46,788 bases of DNA from Elusimicrobia bacterium GWB2_63_16 (GCA_001799715.1 MGTZ01000023.1:10610-57397); one strand, 5' to 3'; shown: positions 31,374 through 41,269, numbered from the stretch's first letter. Program-made: numbers and translations. Notes: a model not told the origin generated them from the sequence alone.

Positions 31374-32456
31374 TTATTTCTTTACCGCTTTTTCCTTCTC
31401 GTAGCCGTACTCGGCCTTGAGCGGGCCGCCGGGCTCGTAGTCTCGCAGCGCGCGCAGGGTGTTCTTCTCGAAGACGAATTCCTTCACCAGGCGGCCGTCG
31501 GCGGTGTAGACCTTGACCAGACCGTCGGGGATCTTGCCGCCCTGGCTGATGACGTTGTACGCCTTGTCCAGGTGCACCTTGCCCACGTATTTGCCGTTGA
31601 GCTGGAAGGAGAAGCGCTCGCCGCGCGCCAGTTCCAGCGTTTTCACCGTGATCTGGGAGTCGGGCCCGCCGTCGGCGGCGGCCTTAGCGGCGGGCGCGGC
31701 CTGCGCCTGGGGCGGGGCGGCGGGCTTGTCGTCGGCGTAATAGGTTTCGGAGGAGAGCGCGCCGTCGGGGCCGTACTCGCGCTTCCAGCCGTTGAGCTGG
31801 TCGCTGCGGTAGGAGGCCTCCATCAGCAACTTGCCGTCCTCGGTGTGGTAGCGCAGCAGGCCGTCCTTGCCGCCGGCCAGGTAATAGGCCTCGGCCTGCA
31901 GGGCGCCGGACTGGTAATAGGCTTTCAGCGTGCCGTTGGCCTTGCCGCCCAGCATGGTCTTTACCGTCTTCAAGCCGCCCTCCGGGTAGTATTCCGTATA
32001 GGTGCCGTCCTTTATCGCCCCTTCCAGGGTCAGCGGGCCGCCGGCGGCGTCGAAGGTTTCTGTGGCGATAGCCACGCCGTTCTCGGAGTAGACCAACTGG
32101 CGGGTCATGGTGCTGGGGTAGACGGTGGCGAAGGTGAGCGCCGGGGCGGGCTCGGCCACGGCGGCGGGCTGGGCGGAGGAGACTTCCACCGCAGCGGCGG
32201 TAGAGGGCTGCACGGCGGCGGGCGCCGAAGAGATCTCCAGTTTGGCCGGCGGCAGCGGCGCGGCCTCGGCGGCCTTGCGCTCCTGTATGTCGGCCTTCTT
32301 TATGGTCAGGGCGCCGTAGCGGGTCTTGACCAGCAGCGTGTCGTCCATCTCGCCGGTCACTTCGCCTTCCAGCCTGGCGCCGTCCTGCATCAGGAAGGTG
32401 TCGGCCCGGCAAACGGCCGGGGTAAAAAGGATAATAGTATAAAGCAGGTATTTCAT
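31374..32456 (-). CDS. Secreted protein with YwqK/MORN-like repeats
   Basis: A 360-aa exported protein with a signal peptide (MKYLLYTIILFTPAVCRA), a small N-terminal beta domain (TFLMQDGARLEGEVTGEMDD), a Pro/Ala-rich linker, and from about residue 130 a run of MORN-like repeats of the type G-x-x-x-x-Y-Y-x-x-G-x-L (GTYTEYYPEGGLKT, GTLKAYYQSGALQA, GLLRYHTEDGKLLM, GWKREYGPDGALSS). Proteins with such repeats are often labelled YwqK-family antitoxins, but here the signal peptide and the lack of a toxin gene nearby make that role unlikely. GGAGGG precedes the start and TAGAAT is its probable -10 on the minus strand. Confidence 0.75.
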   Translation of the reverse strand: MKYLLYTIILFTPAVCRADTFLMQDGARLEGEVTGEMDDTLLVKTRYGALTIKKADIQERKAAEAAPLPPAKLEISSAPAAVQPSTAAAVEVSSAQPAAVAEPAPALTFATVYPSTMTRQLVYSENGVAIATETFDAAGGPLTLEGAIKDGTYTEYYPEGGLKTVKTMLGGKANGTLKAYYQSGALQAEAYYLAGGKDGLLRYHTEDGKLLMEASYRSDQLNGWKREYGPDGALSSETYYADDKPAAPPQAQAAPAAKAAADGGPDSQITVKTLELARGERFSFQLNGKYVGKVHLDKAYNVISQGGKIPDGLVKVYTADGRLVKEFVFEKNTLRALRDYEPGGPLKAEYGYEKEKAVKK

Positions 32457-32524
32457 AGGCCCTCCATTCTCTATTCTACCAAAGAAAAAAGGGTTAAAAG
32501 CAGGCCGCAGCCAAGGAAGGGGTC

Positions 32525-32553
32525 TTGACAGAATGATACCCGCATGGTATCAT
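32525..32553 (+). promoter_or_regulatory. Promoter and palindromic operator of the Rrf2 gene
   Basis: TTGACA (32525-32530), 17-bp spacer, TATCAT (32548-32553). A perfect inverted repeat, ATGATACC-N5-GGTATCAT (32533-32553), fills the spacer and the -10, so a bound dimer would block RNA polymerase. It is the likely autoregulatory site of the Rrf2 protein encoded next. The leader before the ATG at 32565 is only about five bases. Confidence 0.8.
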
Positions 32554-32564
32554 TAACCTACATT

Positions 32565-32960
32565 ATGAAACTCATAAACAGGGACGTAGATTACGCGGCG
32601 CGGGCGCTGACCTTCATGGCCAGAGCCAACAAACCCACCGTTTCGGTGGCGCAGATGCAGGAGCAGGTGGGGGTCAGCGGGCCATTCTTGCGCAAGATCA
32701 TGCAGAAACTGCATAAAGCCGGTATCGTGCACGCCGTGAAGGGCAAGGGCGGCGGCTTCGCCATGGCCCGCAACCCGGACAAGGTCACCCTGAAGCAGCT
32801 GATGGAGGTGCTGCAGGGCCCGCTGCGGCTTAATGACTGCGTTTTTGGCGAGAAGATCTGCCAGCGGCACGCGGCCTGCGTGCTGCGGCACAAGATCGCC
32901 GGCATAGAGAGCCGGCTGCTGGCCGAGGTGGCCGCCGTTACGATAAAGGACCTGGCATGA
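32565..32960 (+). CDS. Rrf2 family regulator with IscR-like cysteine triad
   Basis: DNA-binding regulator of the Rrf2/IscR family, 131 aa. It has the winged helix-turn-helix with VSVAQMQEQVGVSGPFLRKI and the wing KGKGGGFAMAR, and three cysteines (DCVFGEKICQRHAAC, spacing C-x6-C-x5-C) at the place where IscR, NsrR and RsrR bind an Fe-S cluster. It is likely to sense Fe-S status, nitric oxide or redox state, and to repress itself through the palindrome over its -10. Start chosen at MKLINRDVDYAARAL, the family start. The gene overlaps the ferredoxin gene by four bases. Confidence 0.88.
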   Translation: MKLINRDVDYAARALTFMARANKPTVSVAQMQEQVGVSGPFLRKIMQKLHKAGIVHAVKGKGGGFAMARNPDKVTLKQLMEVLQGPLRLNDCVFGEKICQRHAACVLRHKIAGIESRLLAEVAAVTIKDLA

Positions 32961-33811
32961 AGACCAAGCGACAGATGGTGAAGATCGACGAGGAGAAGTG
33001 CGACGGCTGCGGCAACTGCGTGACCGGCTGCCACGAAGGCGCGCTGCAGGTGATAGACGGCAAGGCCCGGCTGATCAGCGACCTGCTTTGCGACGGCCTG
33101 GGCGCCTGCATAGGCGAATGCCCGCAAGGCGCGATCACCATAGAGACGCGCGAGGCCGCGCCTTACGACGAGGTGAAGGTGATGGAGGGCATGGTCAAGC
33201 ACGGCCCCAACACCATTAAGGCACATTTAAAGCACCTGCGGGACCACGCGCAGAAGGCGTTCCTGAAGCAGGCTTTCGATTACCTTAAGAAACACAAGAT
33301 CCCTAACCCCCTGGAGGAAGAGATGGCCAAGAAAAAAGAGCACGAGCCCTGCGGCTGCCCCGGCGGCCGCACCATGGATTTCCGCGAGCCCTGCGCCTGC
33401 GACGACGGCGGCGACGCCCCGGCGGCCCAGTCCCGGCTGCGGCAGTGGCCGGTGCAGCTGCACCTGGCTTCGCCGATGGCGCCGTATTTCCAGAAGGCCG
33501 ACCTGGTGGTGGCGGCCGACTGCACGGCCTTCGCCTACGGCAATTTCCACAACGACTTCATAAAGGGCAAGGCCATAGTCATCGCCTGCCCCAAGCTCGA
33601 CGACGGCCAGGAGATCTACGTCGAAAAGGTGCAGGCCCTGATAGAGGACGCCAAGGTGAATACGCTGACCGTGGTGACCATGGAGGTGCCCTGCTGCAAC
33701 GGCCTGCTGGCGATGGTGAAGCAGGCCGCCGCCGCCGCCAAGCGCAAGGTGCCGGTGAAGCACGTGGTGGTCGGCATACAGGGCGGCATCAAGAACGAAG
33801 ATTGGGTGTAA
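32957..33811 (+). CDS. Ferredoxin-domain protein with extra cysteine motifs
   Basis: A 284-aa cytoplasmic iron-sulfur protein. The N-terminal bacterial-type ferredoxin domain has a complete first motif, CDGCGNCVTGC, but the second reads CDGLGACIGECP, with Leu in place of the second Cys, so that cluster may be [3Fe-4S] or have another ligand. A central CGCPGG and CAC segment could bind further metal, and the C-terminal domain contains ACPKLDDGQEIY and VPCCNG. Related proteins are coded next to Rrf2 regulators and hybrid cluster proteins in anaerobes. Function is not established; an electron carrier or regulator partner is likely. Its start overlaps the regulator stop (ATGA). Confidence 0.82.
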   Translation: MKTKRQMVKIDEEKCDGCGNCVTGCHEGALQVIDGKARLISDLLCDGLGACIGECPQGAITIETREAAPYDEVKVMEGMVKHGPNTIKAHLKHLRDHAQKAFLKQAFDYLKKHKIPNPLEEEMAKKKEHEPCGCPGGRTMDFREPCACDDGGDAPAAQSRLRQWPVQLHLASPMAPYFQKADLVVAADCTAFAYGNFHNDFIKGKAIVIACPKLDDGQEIYVEKVQALIEDAKVNTLTVVTMEVPCCNGLLAMVKQAAAAAKRKVPVKHVVVGIQGGIKNEDWV

Positions 33812-33834
33812 GGTAGGAAAAGAGGGAGGAACCC

Positions 33835-33861
33835 GGCCGGGCGGCGACGCCCGGCCTTTTT
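33835..33861 (+). terminator. Intrinsic terminator of the Rrf2-ferredoxin operon
   Basis: Perfect stem GGCCGGGC/GCCCGGCC with a GGCGAC loop, followed by five T. Confidence 0.92.
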
Positions 33862-33930
33862 CCTCTTTACGGGGGCGGCCGTAAGGGCTAGAATATAACC
33901 TGCTCCGGCGCGGGCCGGGGGGAGGGGACA

Positions 33931-34623
33931 ATGAAGAACACTATAATTTTCCTGCTGGTGATGTCGGCTTCTATCTACGCGACGCTGCTGGCCAAGCCTG
34001 ACCTGTATTTCAACAAGCGGGTGGACTACAGGGAGTTCACCGTGCGCACGCGCGTTCCCATGACGCCCTCGGAAGTGGAGGGCACGCTGGAGTCGGCGCG
34101 GGAGCGCATCGTGACCTCGGAGCTGTTCAAGGAAGGGATGAAGTTCGACATCTACCTGCCTGCTTCGAGGGGGCAGTTCACTTTCTTTACGCCGTTGCAG
34201 AACGGGGACTACGTGCGCGTCAGCACGCTCAACGGCGGCATCTTCCTGGCGGCGGCGGATTTCAAGGCCGGCGAAGCGCGCAAGGTGCCCGGCGACGCCA
34301 AGTACCGCAGTCTCAGCTCGGTCATAACCGTGGGCGCGGCCTGGGATATGACCAAGCGCAAACTGCGCCCGCTCACTTACATGTTCATGCACGAATGGAA
34401 GGTGCGCGGCTACGCCGCGATACTGGCCGGGCTGAACGGGGACTTCAGCCCCTCCGACGCCTGCGCCGCCACCGGCACGCCGGAGCAGCAGGATTACCGC
34501 TACCGCCTGATGCTGGAAACGGTGCTGAAAGAAGAGCAGGTCTTCTACAACGACCTGCTCGATTCCAATTTCAGCTATGCCAACGCCGAGATGCGCCTGA
34601 AAAAAGCCTATTGCGGCAACTAG
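33931..34623 (+). CDS. Exported or membrane-anchored protein of unknown function
   Basis: Not recognised. The 230-aa product starts with a hydrophobic segment (MKNTIIFLLVMSASIYATLLA) that may be a signal peptide or anchor, then a soluble domain with no motif I know; two cysteines (SDACAAT and KAYCGN) lie near the C-terminus. GGGGAGGGG precedes the ATG, and TAGAAT about 40 bases upstream is a probable -10. It converges on the zinc-ribbon gene, with a six-base gap and no visible hairpin. Confidence 0.65.
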   Translation: MKNTIIFLLVMSASIYATLLAKPDLYFNKRVDYREFTVRTRVPMTPSEVEGTLESARERIVTSELFKEGMKFDIYLPASRGQFTFFTPLQNGDYVRVSTLNGGIFLAAADFKAGEARKVPGDAKYRSLSSVITVGAAWDMTKRKLRPLTYMFMHEWKVRGYAAILAGLNGDFSPSDACAATGTPEQQDYRYRLMLETVLKEEQVFYNDLLDSNFSYANAEMRLKKAYCGN

Positions 34624-34629
34624 CCGGGC

Positions 34630-35229
34630 TTAGCCGCCCGCGCCGGCCTTTTCCGCCAGGAGGCGGTAGCGCCGGCTGAAATCCTCCATGCCGGTGTTCT
34701 CCTTGTAGCGGTGCGTCTCCAGCCAGAGCAGGTAGCCGGCGTCCGCGGCCGGGTCCAGGCCGCCGGGCCCGGGCAGCCGCAGCGCCTCCATGGCGGCGGC
34801 GTACTCCTCTTCTATCCTGAATAATTCCGCCGTATATTCCCCGGCGATGCCGAAGCCTTCCATGGCCGGCTTGGACCCCATCCTGGCGAGCAGGGCTTCC
34901 TTGGCCGCCGTGTAATCTTCCAGCAGCTTGTCGGCTACGGCCGTCTTGGCCGAAAATTGGTTGGCCCGCTCTATCGCCACCTCCTTCCCGGGAGAGGACG
35001 GGGACATGAACCTGATGGAAATAAATACCGCTACGGCCAGGATGCCCCCGACGGCTGCAAAGCGCCGCAAGCTCTCCTTAAAGGGAGAGAGGGACGCGGC
35101 CGGCGCGGCCTCCGCGGGAACGGGTTTCTCCTTGGGCGGCCGCTTTGCGAAAGGCTCGTAGCAGAGCCCGCAGTACAGCGCGTCCCACTTGTTCCAGTAG
35201 CCGCATTTGAAGCATTTCTTCTTTTTCAC
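34630..35229 (-). CDS. Zinc-ribbon membrane protein of unknown function
   Basis: A 199-aa protein with an N-terminal zinc ribbon (CFKCGYWNKWDALYCGLC, CxxC-x10-CxxC), a Pro/Lys-rich linker, one membrane span (FAAVGGILAVAVFISIRF) and an extracytoplasmic helical domain of about 120 residues. The family is not recognised; the layout resembles other zinc_ribbon-TM proteins in bacteria. Start chosen at GTG 35229, because TATTAT on the minus strand ends eight bases before it; a TTG at 35247 would put six residues inside that element. It is therefore probably leaderless. Confidence 0.65.
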   Translation of the reverse strand: MKKKKCFKCGYWNKWDALYCGLCYEPFAKRPPKEKPVPAEAAPAASLSPFKESLRRFAAVGGILAVAVFISIRFMSPSSPGKEVAIERANQFSAKTAVADKLLEDYTAAKEALLARMGSKPAMEGFGIAGEYTAELFRIEEEYAAAMEALRLPGPGGLDPAADAGYLLWLETHRYKENTGMEDFSRRYRLLAEKAGAGG

Positions 35230-35299
35230 GGTTTTTAATAATACCAAAAAAGCGCGGCGGCTTAACTTTAGCCGCGGATATTTGATAAGATATTTTCAC

Positions 35300-35371
35300 G
35301 GCGCGGTGGCCAAGTGGTAAGGCGACAGTCTGCAAAACTGTTATTCGCGGGTTCGATTCCCGCCCGCGCCT
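35300..35371 (+). tRNA. tRNA-Cys (GCA)
   Basis: A 72-nt cloverleaf: acceptor GGCGCGG/CCGCGCC, anticodon stem ACAGT/ACTGT with loop CTGCAAA (anticodon GCA), T arm GCGGG-TTCGATT-CCCGC, and discriminator U73, which is an identity base of tRNA-Cys. CCA is not encoded. Confidence 0.96.
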
Positions 35372-35386
35372 GCCTTCTTTTCTAAC

Positions 35387-35411
35387 TATAATCTGGAGGA
35401 GGGGAAACCCC
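35387..35411 (+). promoter_or_regulatory. -10 element and hairpin-spaced ribosome-binding site of the aminotransferase
   Basis: TATAAT (35387-35392) is followed at once by GGAGGA (35395-35400), which lies 21 bases before the ATG, too far for normal initiation. Between them a perfect hairpin GGGG-AAA-CCCC (35401-35411) would remove 11 bases and bring the two to about ten bases apart. Confidence 0.5.
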
Positions 35412-35421
35412 CTGAACACCC

Positions 35422-36582
35422 ATGAACCTCAGCAGATTAGCCCTGTCCCTCGGCCAGTCGGCCACCCTTAAACTCAACGAATTAGCCAACAACCTCAAAG
35501 CCGAGGGCAAGCCGGTCATCCACCTGGGCGGCGGCGAGCCCGAAGAAAAAATACCGCGCGGCGCGCTCGAGGAAAGCGGCAAGATGCTCGACGCCGGCTT
35601 CGTGCGCTACACTCCCACGTCGGGTACGGCCGCGCTGAAGAAGGAGATAGCCGCCTATACCGAGCAGTATTACGGCGTGAAGCCCGGCCCGAAGAACATC
35701 GTGGTGGCGTCGGGCGCCAAACAGGCCATCTATAATTTCCTGGTCGCCGTGGTCGACCCCGGCGACGAGGTGATCTTCCCCGCGCCCTACTGGGTGAGCT
35801 ATCCCGAGATGGTGAAGCTGGCCTACGGCAACCCCGTAGTGGTGCGGCCGCGCGAGGGCGAGCTGCTGGCCAAGGCCGCCGACATAGAGGCCCATATCAC
35901 CAGCCGCACCAAGGCCATCCTGCTCAACAGCCCCAACAATCCCTCGGGCCAGGTCTACGGCGAGGATTTCATACGCAGGATGGTGGAGGTCTGCGAGGAC
36001 CGCGGCGTCTACCTGCTGATGGATGACATCTACAACCGCCTGGTCTTCGACGGGCTCAAGGCCCCTTCGGCCTTTAATTTCTCCAACAAGCCGCTCAACG
36101 AGTCGCCTATCGTCTCCATTAACGGCGTCTCCAAGACCTTCTCCATGACCGGTTACCGCATAGGCTGGAGCGTGGCCAACGAGGCCATCACGCAGGCTAT
36201 GATCAAGGTGCAGGCGCAGGTTTCCTCGTGCCCGTCGGCGCTCAGCCAGGCCGCCGCGGCCGGCGCGTTGCGCGAGGGGGACGCCTTCGTGGAGAACCTG
36301 AAGGCCGGCCTGCAGAAGAAGCGCGACGTGATGGTGGCCGAACTGGCCAAGCTCAAGAAGGTGAAGCTGCACAAGCCACAGGGTACTTTCTACAGCTTCG
36401 CCGATTTCAGCGCCTATGAGAAGGATTCGGCGAAGCTTTCCGCCCTGCTGCTGGAGAAGGCCATGGTGGTGGCCGTGCCCGGAGTCGAGTTCGGACTGGA
36501 AGGCCACCTGCGCCTGAGCTATTGCGGCGCCGAAAAGGACATAGTCGAAGGCGTGAGCCGCATACGCAAAATCCTGGATTAA
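35422..36582 (+). CDS. Class I aminotransferase (aspartate aminotransferase type)
   Basis: PLP-dependent transaminase, 386 aa, most like AspC/AspAT of subgroup I-beta, which converts aspartate plus 2-oxoglutarate to oxaloacetate plus glutamate. The PLP lysine is in NGVSKTFSMTGYRIGW; LNSPNNPSGQVY holds the conserved Asn-Pro, and LRLSYCGAEKDI the C-terminal carboxylate-binding Arg. pckA follows 10 bases after its stop, which fits a flow from aspartate via oxaloacetate to phosphoenolpyruvate. Substrate assignment rests on overall likeness and context. Confidence 0.88.
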   Translation: MNLSRLALSLGQSATLKLNELANNLKAEGKPVIHLGGGEPEEKIPRGALEESGKMLDAGFVRYTPTSGTAALKKEIAAYTEQYYGVKPGPKNIVVASGAKQAIYNFLVAVVDPGDEVIFPAPYWVSYPEMVKLAYGNPVVVRPREGELLAKAADIEAHITSRTKAILLNSPNNPSGQVYGEDFIRRMVEVCEDRGVYLLMDDIYNRLVFDGLKAPSAFNFSNKPLNESPIVSINGVSKTFSMTGYRIGWSVANEAITQAMIKVQAQVSSCPSALSQAAAAGALREGDAFVENLKAGLQKKRDVMVAELAKLKKVKLHKPQGTFYSFADFSAYEKDSAKLSALLLEKAMVVAVPGVEFGLEGHLRLSYCGAEKDIVEGVSRIRKILD

Positions 36583-36592
36583 GAGAGGGATC

Positions 36593-38173
<1,581 letters not shown>

Positions 38174-38188
38174 GGCCAGCCCCGACAG

Positions 38189-38220
38189 AAGGCCCCCCGC
38201 CGCCGGGGGGCCTTTTTTTT
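38189..38220 (+). terminator. Intrinsic terminator of pckA
   Basis: GGCCCCCC/GGGGGGCC stem with a short GCCGCC loop and eight T. Confidence 0.93.
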
Positions 38221-38246
38221 GCCGCCGGGGACCGCGCGCATTTTTT

Positions 38247-38255
38247 TGTTATCAT
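38247..38255 (+). promoter_or_regulatory. Extended -10 promoter of the hybrid kinase
   Basis: TGTTATCAT, 30 bases before the ATG at 38286, leaving room for a leader with GGGGGAG. Confidence 0.5.
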
Positions 38256-38285
38256 AAGGATAATCTGACGGCGGGGGAGAAAACG

Positions 38286-40856
38286 ATGCTCCTGTTAAGG
38301 CTTCTGTTCTTGTTGCTGCTGCCCGGAGCGGTTTCGGCCGCCAGCCTGGCGGACAGGACTTTTTACATTACCGACGGCGACAGCTGCGAGACCCGGGCCC
38401 CCGCCGGCCAGCCGGCCGGGGACCTGGCCGCGCTAAAACGCCGCCTGGTGGGCAAGACCGGCATCTATTGCGTGAGCTGGCGCATGGAAAAAGAGGACTT
38501 CGCTGGACTCAAGGATCCTGCCATCTACCTGGGCCGCGTGGGCGACGTCAGCGAGCTGTACCTGGACGGCAAAAAGATAGGCCTGACCAGCGGCATCCCG
38601 GCCGGCGGCTGGCACTTGCACGCGCTGCACAGCTATTACTACCTGCCGCCCTGGCTGGTCGGCAAGGGCGCGGCCGCCACGCTGAAGGTGCACAAGTTCT
38701 TCCGGGCCGGCTCCGGCCCGCTGGACGGCATGGAGATAGGCGGCTGGGACGAGATACGCAAAAAAGGGCGCCTGCGGAATTATATACAGACCGACCTGCT
38801 GCTGCTGCTCTCCATCGTCTTCGCTTTCGTCGGCGTGCTGATCTTCGGCCTGTTCCGTCGGCACCCTGCCTTCTCCAGCTACCGCACCTTCTCGCTGGCC
38901 TGCCTGACCGGGGCGATGTTCTCGCTGTCGCTGAGCCGCGTATTGTATTTTTTCATCAGCGACTACGCCGCCATCTACAAGTACAACTGCACGGTGGGCG
39001 CCCTGTTCTTCTACTTCTTCCTGACCTATTTTTACGGCCGCCTGCGCTCGGCGCGCTACTTCTCCGGCATCAACGCTGCGGGCACGGCCGTGTTCCTGGC
39101 CGGCATACTCTTCAGCCCCACGCTCAAGGGCACTTCGGACTTCTACGCCGCCTGGCTGTTCTTCGTCTATCTGAACCTGCTGCTGGTGCTGGGGCACACG
39201 GTATACAGCCGCCGCGAGCAGCCGGGCTACCTGAGCCGGGCCGCCGGCACCGGCATACTGCTGGCCGCGCTGACGCACGACATCCTGGTCTACGCCGACC
39301 TCGCGTCCGGCGCCAACTGGATCCCTTACGCCATCTTCCTGGTGCTGTTCGCCTTCGTCTTCATCGTGCTGACGGACATGGAGCAGATCTACCTGGCCGC
39401 CTCCAAGATGGACTTCGCGGTGCGCGAGCGCAACAAGCTGCAGGAGGACCTGACGCGCGTGGCCAGCATCGCGGCGGTGGGGCAGATGGCCTCGCAGGTA
39501 GCCCACGACATCCGCTCGCCGCTGGCGGCGCTGGACGCCTCGCTCAAGAACGCGGCGCAGCTGCCCGAGGAGCAGCGGGTGATGGTGCGGCACGCCGTCA
39601 ACCGGATCCGCGACATCGCCAACAACCTACTGGAGCGGACCAGGCCTCAGCCGGCGGCGGCCGCGGGGGACCCGCTGGAGCTCCGCCTGCTGTCGAGCCT
39701 GATAGACCCCGTCGTGACCGAAAAGCGCATGCAGTTCGGTTCGCGGACTGGCATACATATCGATTTCGAACTGACCCGCGAGTCTTACGGCCTGTTCGCC
39801 AGGGTGCAGCCGGTGGAACTGGGGCGCGTGGTGTCCAATTTGGTCAACAACGCCGTGGAGGTGCTCGGCGAAGCGGGCCAGGTGCGCCTGGGCCTGGCCG
39901 CCGACGACGGGCACGTGCTGCTGACGGTGGCCGACGACGGGCGCGGCATACCGGCGGAACTGCTGGAAAAGATAGGGCAGCGGGGGGAGACGCACGGCAA
40001 GGCCGGCGGCTACGGGCTGGGCCTGTACCACGCCAGGACCACCGTGGAAGGCTGGGGCGGTTCCATAGCCATAGCTTCGCGGGAGGGCAAGGGGACCACG
40101 GTAACGGTGCGGCTGCCCAGGGCCGAGGTGCCGGAGGATTTCGTGAAGGGGCTGGAGCTGGAGCCGGGCCGGGCGGTGGTGGTGCTTGACGACGATTCCA
40201 CCATACACCATGTCTGGCAGGGGCGCTTCAAATCCGCCGGCGCGGCCGCTCACGATATAGACATCATCCATTTCATCGAGCCGGTGCGGCTGCGCAAATG
40301 GGTAAAGGCCAACCCGGATAAGGTAGCCGGCGCGCTGTGCCTTTTCGATTACGAACTGCTGGACTGCGCCGATACCGGCCTGAGCCTGGCGCAGGAGCTG
40401 GGGCTGGCCCGCCAGGTGATACTGGTGACCAGCCGGCACGAGGAAAAGCGGGTGGTCGACGAGGCGAAGCGCCTGAAGATACGCCTGCTCCCTAAGGGGC
40501 TGGCCGGCCTGGTGCCGATACGCATCAAGCCGGCCGGGCGCGCCGCGCGCGCGGTGCTGCTCGACGACGACATGCTGGTGCAGATGAACTGGCGCCTGGC
40601 CGCCAAAGCCGCCGGCGTGGAGTTCAGCGCCTTCGAGACCCCGCAGGAACTGTACGCGGGCCTGGAGGGATTGCCCAGGGACACGCCGCTCTACCTGGAT
40701 TCCGAGCTGGGCCGTGGCGTAAAAGGCGAGGTGCTGGCCGCGGAGCTGAAGGAAAAGGGCTTTTCCAACATAACCCTCACTACGGGCCACGCCCCCGAAA
40801 AGTTCGCCGGCCTGCCCTGGCTGAAGGTGACCGGCAAGGAGCCGCCCTGGGCCTAG
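38286..40856 (+). CDS. Hybrid histidine kinase with 7TM sensor and two receiver domains
   Basis: An 856-aa sensor kinase. Order: signal peptide, an extracytoplasmic beta domain (about 20-165) like 7TMR-DISMED2, seven membrane spans (about 170-370), a coiled segment, dimerisation domain with H407 in QVAHDIRSPLAAL, ATPase domain (VNNAVEVLG, DDGRGIP, GYGLGLYHA), then receiver 1 (about 632-745; VVLDDD, LFDYEL, VTSRH, LLPKG) and receiver 2 (about 752-856; VLLDDD, YLDSELG, TTGH, VTGKEPPW). Receiver 2 and the kinase core closely resemble those of the kinase at 26.7 kb. No output domain is present, so the signal must pass to another protein. It has its own promoter and stands alone. Confidence 0.88.
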   Translation: MLLLRLLFLLLLPGAVSAASLADRTFYITDGDSCETRAPAGQPAGDLAALKRRLVGKTGIYCVSWRMEKEDFAGLKDPAIYLGRVGDVSELYLDGKKIGLTSGIPAGGWHLHALHSYYYLPPWLVGKGAAATLKVHKFFRAGSGPLDGMEIGGWDEIRKKGRLRNYIQTDLLLLLSIVFAFVGVLIFGLFRRHPAFSSYRTFSLACLTGAMFSLSLSRVLYFFISDYAAIYKYNCTVGALFFYFFLTYFYGRLRSARYFSGINAAGTAVFLAGILFSPTLKGTSDFYAAWLFFVYLNLLLVLGHTVYSRREQPGYLSRAAGTGILLAALTHDILVYADLASGANWIPYAIFLVLFAFVFIVLTDMEQIYLAASKMDFAVRERNKLQEDLTRVASIAAVGQMASQVAHDIRSPLAALDASLKNAAQLPEEQRVMVRHAVNRIRDIANNLLERTRPQPAAAAGDPLELRLLSSLIDPVVTEKRMQFGSRTGIHIDFELTRESYGLFARVQPVELGRVVSNLVNNAVEVLGEAGQVRLGLAADDGHVLLTVADDGRGIPAELLEKIGQRGETHGKAGGYGLGLYHARTTVEGWGGSIAIASREGKGTTVTVRLPRAEVPEDFVKGLELEPGRAVVVLDDDSTIHHVWQGRFKSAGAAAHDIDIIHFIEPVRLRKWVKANPDKVAGALCLFDYELLDCADTGLSLAQELGLARQVILVTSRHEEKRVVDEAKRLKIRLLPKGLAGLVPIRIKPAGRAARAVLLDDDMLVQMNWRLAAKAAGVEFSAFETPQELYAGLEGLPRDTPLYLDSELGRGVKGEVLAAELKEKGFSNITLTTGHAPEKFAGLPWLKVTGKEPPWA

Positions 40857-40887
40857 GCCGCCCGCCGGCCGCGCGCCGACTATTCTA

Positions 40888-40917
40888 TTGACACCGCCGA
40901 GGGAAAATAGGTTATAT
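40888..40917 (+). promoter_or_regulatory. Sigma-70 promoter of the SWIB gene
   Basis: TTGACA (40888-40893), 18-bp spacer and TTATAT (40912-40917), followed by an AT-rich leader and AGGAGGA six bases before the ATG. The consensus -35 and ribosome-binding site suggest high expression. Confidence 0.7.
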
Positions 40918-40958
40918 GTACTTGTAATTTATAAGTATATACCACAGGAGGAAGTACA

Positions 40959-41219
40959 ATGCCCGCTGCAAAAGCAAACTCGAAGTTCATGGCCCCCATC
41001 ACCCCTAACGAGACCCTGGCCGCGGTTATCGGCGCCAAGCCGGTTCCCCGCACCGAGATCGTGAAGAAACTGTGGGCCTACATCAAGAAGAACAACCTGC
41101 AGGACAAGAAGAACAAGCGCAACATCAACGCTGACGAGAAGCTGCTGAAGCTGTTCGCCGGCAAGAAGCAGGTCACGATGTTCGACCTGGCCAAGATCAT
41201 CGGCAAGAACGCGAAATAA
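40959..41219 (+). CDS. Stand-alone SWIB/MDM2-domain protein
   Basis: An 86-aa basic cytoplasmic protein that is a single SWIB domain: KFMAPITPNETLAAVIGAKP, PRTEIVKKLWAYIKKNNLQD, then NINADEKLLKLFAGKKQVTMFDLAKII. SWIB domains are best known from eukaryotic chromatin-remodelling complexes and from chlamydiae, where they are free or fused to topoisomerase I. The bacterial role is unknown; a nucleoid or chromosome-binding role is an inference from basic charge and family. Promoter and ribosome-binding site are near consensus, so it is probably abundant. It has its own terminator. Confidence 0.9.
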   Translation: MPAAKANSKFMAPITPNETLAAVIGAKPVPRTEIVKKLWAYIKKNNLQDKKNKRNINADEKLLKLFAGKKQVTMFDLAKIIGKNAK

Positions 41220-41237
41220 GCCGGTAATCACGAGTTA

Positions 41238-41269
41238 ACGCCGCCCGCGTCAAAACGGGCGGCGTTTTT
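41238..41269 (+). terminator. Intrinsic terminator of the SWIB gene
   Basis: Perfect 10-bp stem ACGCCGCCCG/CGGGCGGCGT with an eight-base loop and a run of five T. Confidence 0.9.

Noticed and set aside
31374-32456. Toxin-antitoxin role implied by YwqK-like repeats
   Set aside because: The protein has a signal peptide and no toxin gene lies beside it, so the label antitoxin is not supported.
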